DNA from: Bacteroidota bacterium
GTDB lineage: Bacteria > Bacteroidota > Bacteroidia > Bacteroidales > F082
Direction of reading: 5' to 3'
Length of the DNA stretch: 46,690 nucleotides
Assembly (NCBI GenBank): GCA_003232915.1
Contig: QIKE01000128.1
Span: forward strand, 1-46,690
In this document: positions 8,306 through 16,588 of the stretch, in pieces
Layout of the letters: each line of letters begins with the position of its first letter
Position numbering within the stretch: position 1 is the first letter of the stretch
Translations under genes and position numbers: made by a program
The notes under the pieces: generated by a model
Database searches by the model: none
What the model saw: the letters and a program-made list of their open reading frames with translations, nothing else
What the model was told of the DNA's origin: nothing

Positions 8306-9436
8306 ATGAAAAACAAAACCATCATGCTCGCCACCCTCACTTATATGCGTGCGCAAATGCTTAGTGCTTTGCTTGAGCAAAAGGGGATTAAAAGTTTTAT
8401 GACCAACATAAACAGAATTAAAGAAAGCCCTGGCGGTGTAAATGTTATTGTTCGGGAAAACGATTTGGAAATGGCGTCTAAAGTTTTTGAGGATTTTAAA
8501 TATGCGTACGGCGAAAAAAAACAGCAAGCTGTAGCCCATATGAAAAGTATCCGAAAAATACTTGTTCCCGTTGATTTTACCGAACATGCCGAAAATGCAG
8601 CTTTTTATGCACTGCAAATTGCTGATAGACTGAAAGCCGATATAATGCTGCTAAATGTATATTTCGATCCAACACAAAGTGCTTATGCTCCCCTCGAAAC
8701 GTTGGGATATTCTGTTAATTTCGATAAAATAGAACGTGATGTGGAACAGGAAGAAGAGGCGCAATTAATAGCACTGACAGAAAAGCTAAAAGCCAGACTA
8801 AAAGCCAACAGCATCAGGGGCGTAACTGTTTATCACGACTTTATAAAAGGTAGTGCTACCGAACAAATTCTTGCTTATTGCACAAATTACCATCCCGGTT
8901 TGTTGGTAATGGGCACACGTGGTAAAGAACTCGAAGGTTTACGCTCGTTTGGTAGTGTAACGGCAAAAATTATCGAAAAAGCAAAAATTCCTGTGTTGGC
9001 TGTTCCCAAAGGCTACAATGCACAAAACTTTGAAATTCCCAAAAGAATATTATATGCTACCGATTTTCGTATGGCCGATTACTGGGCGCTGAGCAAATTG
9101 GCTTCGTTTGTAAAACCTTTCGGCTCAAAAATATATTGTGTGCATGTGGACAATGAAATTGACAAACAACAGGAAGTGCTTATGCACAATATCCGTGAAT
9201 TTGTTACAGACACCCTGCAACTTCACAATTTGGAATGTGGCCTTCTTGAAACGGTTGATATTCAACTCGGTATCGAAGATTTTATTAAAGAAAGGGAAAT
9301 GGACGTACTCGCTATGACAACACATAGCCGTAATCTTTTCAACAGCATATTTAAACCGAGCTTGACCAAAAAGTTCCTGTTTTTAACCGATATTCCTTTG
9401 CTTGTTTTCCATGCCAGTCCCGAAAAAATAAAATAG
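8306..9436 (+). CDS. Tandem universal stress protein with N-terminal DUF2007-like domain
   Basis: A 376-residue, three-part protein. Residues 1-68 resemble DUF2007 (TYMRAQMLSALLEQKGIKSF...VIVRENDLEMASKVFEDF), a small domain thought to be a signalling or substrate-binding module. Residues about 83-220 form a UspA domain opening with RKILVPVDFTEHAENAA. Its ATP-binding signature reads G-TR-G-(9)-GS in MGTRGKELEGLRSFGS, so it should bind ATP. Residues about 225-370 are a second Usp domain in which this glycine motif is absent (TTHSRNLFNSIFKPS). A pairing of one ATP-binding and one degenerate Usp domain is common in tandem Usp proteins. It probably acts in the cytoplasm under stress or growth arrest; the ligand for the N-terminal domain is unknown. 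Confidence 0.85.
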   Translation: MKNKTIMLATLTYMRAQMLSALLEQKGIKSFMTNINRIKESPGGVNVIVRENDLEMASKVFEDFKYAYGEKKQQAVAHMKSIRKILVPVDFTEHAENAAFYALQIADRLKADIMLLNVYFDPTQSAYAPLETLGYSVNFDKIERDVEQEEEAQLIALTEKLKARLKANSIRGVTVYHDFIKGSATEQILAYCTNYHPGLLVMGTRGKELEGLRSFGSVTAKIIEKAKIPVLAVPKGYNAQNFEIPKRILYATDFRMADYWALSKLASFVKPFGSKIYCVHVDNEIDKQQEVLMHNIREFVTDTLQLHNLECGLLETVDIQLGIEDFIKEREMDVLAMTTHSRNLFNSIFKPSLTKKFLFLTDIPLLVFHASPEKIK

Positions 9437-9546
9437 GGTAAATTAACACATAAAAGACAAAATATTACGGCAAGATATTAAGGGGGGTATATAATGTTAG
9501 GAAAACAAATGCACCTCACGTAATAATGTTTCACATCCGGTTTTTT

Positions 9547-10722
9547 CTACATTAGCTTTTGCTGCATTTTCCACCAACGGTCGGGGAGTTCTTGTCGAAG
9601 AGCAGTTTGATAATCGTTATATGAACAAGGAATAAGATGCTGTAGTCCATACCTTTCGTTAGCTTTAATTTTTATTGGCACTTCAATCCACCATCTGCCG
9701 GTATTTTTACTTTTCAAAAATATCATTTCTTCGTCAAATTCTTCAAGATGTACCCGAAAGCGAATAAAGTTAATTCTTTCTTTGTTGGGATAATCGCCTT
9801 GCCGGTTCATAAAACCGTCGAGAAAATACCAAATCATTTGAGCTACAAGTTGTGCCGTTTGTCCTCGGTCGTCGTATTTGGGGTTTAATTCATAAAAACC
9901 GATACTACTCAACTTATCGCTTAGGCCGGCATAACGGCAAATCCGGCAGGCTTCTTCGCCTTTGAAACCGTTGGGGCCGGCATAAAAATTTCCGGGAGCA
10001 TCGGAATAACGAACAGCCGATACATCAAAACTCAAAATATCGGCATTGCGCACCATAGGCTCAGCCTCTTCGGGTTGCAAGCGGACATTCCCCAAACGGT
10101 TGAAGTCAAAAAACAGATTTTTCATCAACTGAATGGCATCCTGATTTACGAAATAGGTTTGATACCCAATGTTGGTATAGTTAAATAAGAAATTGGGTTG
10201 ATGCAAAATGATTCGGCTAAGATAAGATCGTGAATTCAATTCACTCTCGTCGTGGCCAAGGTCGAAAAGCGGATCAACGGTAGCAATATTTATCACCCTT
10301 CCGATATTTTCGTAAGAAAGATAATTAGCATAGGTAATATCCTGACTTCCGCCGATAATAATAGGAAGCACACCTGCTTTTAACAAGCTCGACACCACCT
10401 CTTTTACCGCAAAATAAGTATCGTCGACAGTATGACCTTGTTTAATGTTACCGAGATCGATTATTTTCAAATGATTCCAATGAGAGTACAGCGAATATAA
10501 ATGTTGTCTGACGCTATCGGGGGCTTCCCCGCAGCCTCTATTTTCCAACGCCATACGATCTTCCTTTACGCCGAGCAACGCAATTTGCGCATCGTTGAGT
10601 ATGGGAAAACCATCGTTGTGCGTATAAGCATTAATAATGTCTCCGAGACGGTTGTAGGCTGTTTGTCCGGGATTATCCCCAAACTGAAATTCAGCCGGTT
10701 CGAAATAAATATCAAGATCCAT
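9547..10722 (-). CDS. Arginase/formimidoylglutamase-fold protein lacking metal ligands
   Basis: A 391-residue protein of the ureohydrolase fold. The ATG at 10722 (MDLDIYFEPAEF) is chosen over a TTG at 10758. Arginase-family enzymes bind two Mn ions through GGDHS, DAHxD and SxDxDxxDP. Here the matching places read GGSQDIT, VDPLFDLG and SFDVSAVRYSD, so most ligands are gone. This version is familiar from Bacteroidota, where it is usually labelled formimidoylglutamase, but the site suggests a non-hydrolytic role. It follows topA by 125 nt on the same strand. Fold call: good. Enzymatic label: doubtful. Confidence 0.75.
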   Translation of the reverse strand: MDLDIYFEPAEFQFGDNPGQTAYNRLGDIINAYTHNDGFPILNDAQIALLGVKEDRMALENRGCGEAPDSVRQHLYSLYSHWNHLKIIDLGNIKQGHTVDDTYFAVKEVVSSLLKAGVLPIIIGGSQDITYANYLSYENIGRVINIATVDPLFDLGHDESELNSRSYLSRIILHQPNFLFNYTNIGYQTYFVNQDAIQLMKNLFFDFNRLGNVRLQPEEAEPMVRNADILSFDVSAVRYSDAPGNFYAGPNGFKGEEACRICRYAGLSDKLSSIGFYELNPKYDDRGQTAQLVAQMIWYFLDGFMNRQGDYPNKERINFIRFRVHLEEFDEEMIFLKSKNTGRWWIEVPIKIKANERYGLQHLIPCSYNDYQTALRQELPDRWWKMQQKLM

Positions 10723-10847
10723 GCAATTGCATAAGTATTTAGCCGACGAAAATAACAATTATCATTACGATAAAACAATTTCTTTTCAAAATAATATAAA
10801 AAAGAACCTCCGTTTCATTATAACACAATATACACAAGCAGTCTTTT

Positions 10848-13169
10848 TTATTTTTTCTTTTTAAAATAGCGTTTTTTAGGCATATTTTTCGGATCTTTTG
10901 CTATGGCATAACACTCTTCGAGAGTAAGTGAAGTTGGATCGGTTTCTTTGGGTATTTTGTAGTTTTGCTTGTCGATAACCAAATAGGCACCATATCTTCC
11001 ATTCAAAACCTGTACTTTTTCATCTTTAGGAAAATCTTTGATGATTTTGTTTTTTATGGATAATCTTTTTTCTTCAATCAACTCTATGGCTTTTTCGAGA
11101 TCAATAGAAGCCGGATTATTGGGTTTTTTTAAAGAATAAAATTTACCATCGTGCTTTACGTACGGTCCGAAGCGTCCAATAGCTACCGTAACTTCTTTGT
11201 TTTCGTAATTGCCAAGACCTCGAGGAAAATCGAAAAGTTTTAAGGCTTCTTCGAAAGTAATGGTTTCGAGACTTTGCCCGGGACGTAAGCCTGCAAACTT
11301 GGGTCTTTCTTCCGATTCGGTATCCCCTATTTGAGCGATGGCTCCATAACGTCCGATTTTTACAAATACGTTTTTGCCCGATTTGGGATCGACGCCAAGC
11401 AAACGTTCACCGCTAAATTTTCCCGAACCTTTAAGCGTTTGTTCTACTTTTTCTTGAAAAGGCCCGTAAAATGCTTTAATCATTTTATTCCACTCTTTCT
11501 TGCCGGCAGCAATGGCGTCAAATTCTTTCTCCACATTAGCCGTAAAACCGTAATCAATAATATCATCGAAATATTGAGTAAGAAAACGATTTACAAGAAT
11601 GCCTATGTCAGTAGGAAAAAGCTTGGCTTTTTCATTTCCGATCTTTTCCGTGATTTGTTTTTTTTCTATTTTCGCCCCTTTCAATGTGAGAATATTGATT
11701 TTTCTATTTTCGCCAGGACGCGATTCTTTAACCACATATTCTCTTTTTTGAATTACCGAAATAGTTGGAGCATAAGTAGAAGGCCTGCCAATGCCAAGTT
11801 CTTCAAGTTTTCGCACAAGGCTGGCTTCGGTGTAGCGTGGCGAATATTTGGTATAACGTTCGTCGGCAACCATTTGAATAAGGTGTAGCAAATCGCCTTT
11901 TTTCAACGGAGGGAGCAACGATTGTTCTCCGCTGTTATTCTCGTTGCCGCTTTCGCTATAAACTTTCATAAATCCATCAAAAATAATTATTTCGCCAATG
12001 GCTTCAAAAAATTTGTCGGTAGCACTTGAGGTTATTTGTACGTTAGTTCTTTGGAGTTTGGTATCGCTCATTTGTGATGCAATGGCTCGTTTCCAAATAA
12101 GATTATACAATCTTTTTTGATCGGACGAACCTCCAATAGTACTGGTGTTGAGATAGGTAGGCCTAATGGCTTCATGAGCTTCTTGTGCTCCTTTCGATTT
12201 GGTTTTATAATTTTGGGGCTTGGAATACTCCTCACCGAAGAGTTTTACAATTTCTTGTTTTGCCGCATTAATGGCCAACTGCGATAAGTTTACCGAGTCG
12301 GTACGCATATAAGTTATTTTTCCCGATTCGTAAAGGCTTTGTGCAATACGCATGGTATTGGCTACCGAAAACCCAAGCTTACGCGAAGCTTCTTGCTGCA
12401 AGGTAGAAGTGGTAAAAGGGGGTGCCGGTGAACGCTTACCGGATTTTTTTTCAATCGAAACTACTTTATAAGTAGCGCCAACGTGTTTTTCGAGAAAAGT
12501 TTCGGCCTCCTCCAAAGTTTTAAAACGCTCTACGTATTCAGCTTTAAACGATTTTTCCTTGTCATCGTTTTTAAGAATAAATTCGCTAACAACTCGATAA
12601 GAAGAAACGGAAACAAAGTTTTTAATTTCTTCCTCTCGCTCGACAATAAGACGAACGGTTACCGATTGTACCCGACCGGCTGAAAGCGATGATTTGACTT
12701 TCTTCCACAATAAAGGCGAAAGTTTGTATCCCACAAGCCTGTCGAGAACACGCCTTGCCTGTTGCGCCGACACCAAATTACGATCAATACTACGAGGGTT
12801 TTTTATGGCATTAAGAATAGCGTCTTTTGTTATCTCATGAAAAACAATCCTTTTACTCTTTGTTTCGTCAAGTTTTAACGCTTGATATAAATGCCACGAT
12901 ATAGCTTCTCCTTCACGATCCTCGTCGGAAGCCAACCAAACTGTTTCGGCATCTTTTGCGAGTTTCTTCAATTCGCTTATAATCTTCTTTTTGTCAGGAC
13001 TGATTTCGTATTGAGGCGTAAAATCGTGATCTACATCTACACTTAGTTTTGTTTTATTCAAATCCATCACATGGCCGAAACTTGAACGTACTGTGTATGC
13101 CTTCCCAAGAAAATTTTCAATGGTCTTTGCTTTTGCAGGAGACTCTACAATAACAAGGTTTTTTGTCAT
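10848..13169 (-). CDS. topA: DNA topoisomerase I (type IA)
   Basis: A 773-residue protein. The TOPRIM domain begins LVIVESPAKAKTIENFLG and contains ASDEDREGEAISWH with the metal-binding acidic residues. The active-site tyrosine lies in GKITYMRTDSVNLS. The C-terminal third has repeats of the type GRFGPYVKHDGKFYSL and GRYGAYLVIDKQNYKIP instead of four-cysteine zinc fingers, and ends in a lysine-rich tail, as usual in Bacteroidota. It relaxes negatively supercoiled DNA by nicking and passing one strand. A promoter with a TACTTTTG box lies 41 nt upstream. Confidence 0.96.
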   Translation of the reverse strand: MTKNLVIVESPAKAKTIENFLGKAYTVRSSFGHVMDLNKTKLSVDVDHDFTPQYEISPDKKKIISELKKLAKDAETVWLASDEDREGEAISWHLYQALKLDETKSKRIVFHEITKDAILNAIKNPRSIDRNLVSAQQARRVLDRLVGYKLSPLLWKKVKSSLSAGRVQSVTVRLIVEREEEIKNFVSVSSYRVVSEFILKNDDKEKSFKAEYVERFKTLEEAETFLEKHVGATYKVVSIEKKSGKRSPAPPFTTSTLQQEASRKLGFSVANTMRIAQSLYESGKITYMRTDSVNLSQLAINAAKQEIVKLFGEEYSKPQNYKTKSKGAQEAHEAIRPTYLNTSTIGGSSDQKRLYNLIWKRAIASQMSDTKLQRTNVQITSSATDKFFEAIGEIIIFDGFMKVYSESGNENNSGEQSLLPPLKKGDLLHLIQMVADERYTKYSPRYTEASLVRKLEELGIGRPSTYAPTISVIQKREYVVKESRPGENRKINILTLKGAKIEKKQITEKIGNEKAKLFPTDIGILVNRFLTQYFDDIIDYGFTANVEKEFDAIAAGKKEWNKMIKAFYGPFQEKVEQTLKGSGKFSGERLLGVDPKSGKNVFVKIGRYGAIAQIGDTESEERPKFAGLRPGQSLETITFEEALKLFDFPRGLGNYENKEVTVAIGRFGPYVKHDGKFYSLKKPNNPASIDLEKAIELIEEKRLSIKNKIIKDFPKDEKVQVLNGRYGAYLVIDKQNYKIPKETDPTSLTLEECYAIAKDPKNMPKKRYFKKKK

Positions 13170-13209
13170 AGCTTTGGTTTAGATTCCAAAATGAATGAAA
13201 AATGAGCTG

Positions 13210-13242
13210 CAAAAGTAATATTTTTATATAATTCGACCGAAA
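13210..13242 (-). promoter_or_regulatory. Predicted topA promoter
   Basis: On the minus strand, TTTC (13239-13242), 21 nt, then TACTTTTG (13210-13217). The predicted leader is about 35 nt. This places the RNA-like fold at 13311-13402 upstream of, not inside, the topA transcript. Confidence 0.5.
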
Positions 13243-13310
13243 ATAACAACACATAGAAGAAATAAAATTTTTAAAGATGCCCAAAAGTTAGAAAAAAATG
13301 AGGCAACAGG

Positions 13311-13402
13311 ATGTGGTATAGGTGGAAAGACAAAGAGATGGGGCGAAAGCCTGCCATCTAAAATGCAACGTCACGAAATATTTCAGCAGTGTCTGGCCAC
13401 GT
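13311..13402. ncRNA. Candidate structured RNA or folded repeat, strand unknown
   Basis: By eye, nested pairings close a 92-nt unit: ATGTGG (13311-13316) with CCACGT (13397-13402), AGACA (13328-13332) with TGTCT (13390-13394), and a strong inner hairpin at 13336-13359. The inner hairpin has stems AGATGG/CCATCT and GGC/GCC, a GAAA tetraloop and a 2-nt bulge. It does not match an RNA family I recognise. It could be a small RNA, a cis element in the receptor transcript's 3' region, or a fossil repeat. Confidence 0.3.
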
Positions 13403-13513
13403 GAAAAATATACATAATTTCAAAACATATAAAATAACGATTAAATGTGCTGTTGATTACTTACTCTTTCGTCTCGGCTTTTTAAAAAACGAGGCGTTAT
13501 TAGTATAAAGGCA

Positions 13514-13549
13514 AATCAGTATTCTATTATTCGAAATAGAACACTGATT
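13514..13549. terminator. 15-bp hairpin downstream of the TonB receptor gene
   Basis: Arms at 13514-13528 and 13535-13549 pair over 15 positions with one A/C mismatch around a 6-nt loop (ATTCGA). It lies 91 nt past the receptor stop codon. No uridine run follows it directly on the minus strand, so it may protect or process the 3' end rather than act as a classical terminator. Confidence 0.4.
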
Positions 13550-13640
13550 ATTATGAAAGGTTATTAGACGTTTCAAGAGAATAGGCAAGCCTAAAAAACC
13601 AAATTATTGTTTTTGCCTTGTTTCAAACTTCAAAGAGGTT

Positions 13641-16484
13641 TTATCGCAGTAGCTTATAGCTTATCCCCACTTCAAAAGTGCTACCTGTTCTATATTTGCG
13701 GTAATCATATTCTTTACCCAAAAAAGTATAGGTCTCTTTGAAAGCGGCGTTGAGAAGGTTTTGTGCTTTAAATGACAAAACAAAACTTTTATTTAGCCTT
13801 TTTTTCAAGATAACATTTAACGAATTAAAAGGCTGTCTGTAAATATCAGGAGTTCCCCCCTTTACATTAATAACCAATTTAGGGCCAGTAACATTATAAA
13901 CCATATTCACTTCCCAATTATGTTTTGTATTATTATATGCGAGTAGAGCATTCAAAATATAAGGCGATTGTCCGTTCATTGGGCGCGTAGATTTTGCTTC
14001 GGTATCGGTTGCCCTAATGGCTTCGAGTTCTAACGAATCAATTGCTACAGCAGAATAAACATAAGTAAAATTTACACTCAACTTAAAATTTCTGGTAAAT
14101 TTCCAAAAATCAAGTTGTTTTCTAAAGTCGAATTCTGCGCCATACACCTCTGCTTTGGCAACGTTTTCCCACGAGAGTTCGGTATTTTGTGCTCTGGGGT
14201 TATCTGCCAACTCAATAGGATTTTTAAAAAATTTGTAGAAGGCACCTATTGATAACACTTCTCCCCGTTTCATATAATATTCCCATCTAAGGTCGATATT
14301 ATCAATAAGGGTACGTTGCAGTTTGCTGTTTCCCACATAAATTTCTCCTCCTGCAAAATCTTGTGAGGCATAGGGCGCTAATTCGCGAAAATTGGGTCGG
14401 GCAAGAGTACGGCTGGCATTGAAGCGAAGATTTATATTTTCTCTCAGATAATAAGTAAGATTCAAAGCGGGAAGCAAGTCGTTGTTGTTGAGGTTACCTG
14501 CGGCCAGTGTAGAGTCGTTGCTAGCAGCGTGAATAAGAGTATGTTCGAAACGGAAACCGGTGCTTACGCGTAATTTTCCCCGCAAAATAGCATCCACTAA
14601 AAGGTAGGCTGCATCAACCCTTTGGAAGGCGGTATAACTGTTTCTCAGGTCATCGCCGGGGTTTCCCCGAATATAAAGGCCAAAATTGGTGCCGTTTTCG
14701 GGATTGTAACCCGAATAATTCAATCCGGTATTTTGATTTGAGATAAAATCCGATACATTACCATTGTATGCATATTGCGAAAACTGAAACTTATAATCTA
14801 ATCTTTTTTCACTGAACTTTCTATTTTTATAAACCATACTACCACCAAATTTTACGGTAGCTGCATTTTCTCCATTTCCGGTTTTAAGTTTTAAATTTAT
14901 CTTAAAATTGTAGTTATCCTCGTTGAGGTAGCGATAATACCGAGCAGGAACCATATAGAGAGAAGGCTGAATGGAATATTTGTAAATACCCGAAAGGTCG
15001 GGATAGTAGCTGTTAGTAAAAAATCGCCTATCCGGTTCGTTTTGGTAAGAATAGGCATACGATCCTGTCCAATTTATGCGGAGTCTCGAAAAATTTTCAA
15101 AGTAATGCTCACCTTTAAGTTGAACATTGTTGAGCGAACGTTCGATCCAACTAAGCACACGTGTTTCGAGAAACAAGCCGCTGGCATCGTCCGAAAAATT
15201 TTGGCCGAAAAGATTTCGTGACGAAGAAATACCGCTTTGATTTTTAAAGAGGGTAAGACCTATTTTTTGCGTGGAGGACAATTTATAGTATAATCCCGCC
15301 AATGCTCCCCAGAGGTATTCGGTTTTTCCCTGTTCGTCGGAATAATGATGATCTATGATAAGCGTTTTGTCATTCGCTCCGCCGAGGTGATACAGTTGCT
15401 TAATTCCATTACCATAAAATGTATTCTGTTTTTTATAAGAAAATCCAAATTGGTATCCGAGTTGATGACGCCCGATTTGTCGTTGATTGCCCACGGCAAA
15501 GAAAACACTACCATCGGGACCATTCATCTGCTTTACGGGCGTCATAATTTTATTAAAAGATTCGGTAATAGATGTAAGTTTTTGTTTTTCCAAAGGATAT
15601 TCGGGAATGTCAGCTTTAGCATCAAGCGGAATGCTCCGAAATCTATTGTCGAAACCAAGAAAATCTGTGGGGCTACCCTGATAAGATAAAAAATTCTTAT
15701 TAAAACTGGCATAGGTATTATATCCAAGGCTTGCTCCGGCTTCCAAGGTGTAGCGTTCGGGGAAATCACGTGTTTCAATATTTACGAGCCCTCCTGTAAA
15801 GTCGCCTGATAAATCGGGGCTAAAAGATTTATATACAACAATATTTTCTATTAAAGAACTTGGGAATACATCCATTTGTACGGTATATTTATTGGGGTCG
15901 AGACCTGGTATTTCGGCACCGTTGAGGGTAGTTTTACTATATCGATCGTTTAAACCTCGAACATAAACATATTTACCATCAACAACATTTACACCGGTTA
16001 CCCGTTTTAGTGCTTCTGCGGCATCGCTATCGCCGGCACGTGATATTTGCTCGGCCGAAAGTCCTTCGATTACGGTGGATGATTTTTTTTGAAGTGTCAG
16101 CATAGCAGCTTCGCTACGTTTTACAGCTTTGGCTTTTATCTCCACCTCATTTAAACCCAAACTAACGGGTTTCAATCTAATGTTTAACACTTTTACACCC
16201 TTATTTTCTACGATAAGTCCTGTGATGATTTGCGGCGCAAAGGAAACATACCGAATAATCAGGGTGTAATGTCCTGGTTTTAGCTTGTTTAAAGTATAAT
16301 TTCCGTCCAAATCGCTAACGGTACCGATGGCCGTGTTCTTAACCATCACCGTAGCCCCTATCAATTCTTCTCCGGTTTTTGCATCGGTAATTTTACCGCG
16401 TATTTTGCCTGTTTGCGCTGCAAGGGAAACGGTAGAAAAGAAAAACAATAAAAAGAAAATATTCTTTATGTTATTCGTATTCAT
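13641..16484 (-). CDS. TonB-dependent outer-membrane receptor
   Basis: A 947-residue protein. A signal peptide ends near SLAAQ. Residues about 25-110 form a carboxypeptidase-regulatory-like domain (GKIRGKITDAKTGEELIGATVMVKN...). A plug domain follows (LSAEQISRAGDSDAAEALKRVTGVNVVDGKYVYVRGL), then a 22-strand-type barrel ending in the aromatic-rich TFEVGISYKLLR. No SusD homologue is nearby; the partner is instead the beta-helix lipoprotein encoded 104 nt upstream on the same strand. It imports an unknown ligand, energised by TonB-ExbBD. The PHO-like repeat before the lipoprotein gene makes a phosphorus-related ligand an attractive but unproven idea. Confidence 0.92.
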   Translation of the reverse strand: MNTNNIKNIFFLLFFFSTVSLAAQTGKIRGKITDAKTGEELIGATVMVKNTAIGTVSDLDGNYTLNKLKPGHYTLIIRYVSFAPQIITGLIVENKGVKVLNIRLKPVSLGLNEVEIKAKAVKRSEAAMLTLQKKSSTVIEGLSAEQISRAGDSDAAEALKRVTGVNVVDGKYVYVRGLNDRYSKTTLNGAEIPGLDPNKYTVQMDVFPSSLIENIVVYKSFSPDLSGDFTGGLVNIETRDFPERYTLEAGASLGYNTYASFNKNFLSYQGSPTDFLGFDNRFRSIPLDAKADIPEYPLEKQKLTSITESFNKIMTPVKQMNGPDGSVFFAVGNQRQIGRHQLGYQFGFSYKKQNTFYGNGIKQLYHLGGANDKTLIIDHHYSDEQGKTEYLWGALAGLYYKLSSTQKIGLTLFKNQSGISSSRNLFGQNFSDDASGLFLETRVLSWIERSLNNVQLKGEHYFENFSRLRINWTGSYAYSYQNEPDRRFFTNSYYPDLSGIYKYSIQPSLYMVPARYYRYLNEDNYNFKINLKLKTGNGENAATVKFGGSMVYKNRKFSEKRLDYKFQFSQYAYNGNVSDFISNQNTGLNYSGYNPENGTNFGLYIRGNPGDDLRNSYTAFQRVDAAYLLVDAILRGKLRVSTGFRFEHTLIHAASNDSTLAAGNLNNNDLLPALNLTYYLRENINLRFNASRTLARPNFRELAPYASQDFAGGEIYVGNSKLQRTLIDNIDLRWEYYMKRGEVLSIGAFYKFFKNPIELADNPRAQNTELSWENVAKAEVYGAEFDFRKQLDFWKFTRNFKLSVNFTYVYSAVAIDSLELEAIRATDTEAKSTRPMNGQSPYILNALLAYNNTKHNWEVNMVYNVTGPKLVINVKGGTPDIYRQPFNSLNVILKKRLNKSFVLSFKAQNLLNAAFKETYTFLGKEYDYRKYRTGSTFEVGISYKLLR

Positions 16485-16526
16485 GGTATTATTTGATTTA
16501 GATTGATATTTTTCAGATCACAAAAT

Positions 16527-16561
16527 TGAGTGTGGAATTCCCATAGGAACATCCACACTCA
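16527..16561 (-). promoter_or_regulatory. Strong hairpin between the lipoprotein and receptor genes
   Basis: Ten perfect base pairs (TGAGTGTGGA at 16527-16536 with TCCACACTCA at 16552-16561) enclose a second 4-bp stem (TTCC/GGAA). It sits inside the presumed operon. Only a weak run of T follows on the minus strand, so it may act as an attenuator or an mRNA-stabilising element that sets the ratio of the two proteins. Confidence 0.5.
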
Positions 16562-16588
16562 TTGAAAAAAAAGGATTTCGTATTCGAA

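Larger units (their letters stand above)
13243..13640. other. Noncoding gap between topA and the TonB receptor gene
   Basis: No gene is supported in this stretch. It holds a compact predicted RNA fold (13311-13402), a weak stem at about 13470-13496, and a 15-bp hairpin (13514-13549). The segment at 13300-13400 is visibly richer in G and C than its surroundings. Confidence 0.5.

Noticed and set aside
9547-10722. Annotation as an active formimidoylglutamase or arginase
   Set aside because: The residues that bind the two manganese ions are mostly replaced, so only the fold is asserted.
11331-11888. 185-codon open frame on the plus strand within topA
   Set aside because: It is a shadow of the conserved topA sequence, with no recognisable domain or promoter.
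13271-13357. 28-codon minus-strand ORF (MAGFRPISL...) overlapping the RNA-like fold
   Set aside because: Too short, no promoter or known family; the pairing pattern explains the sequence better.
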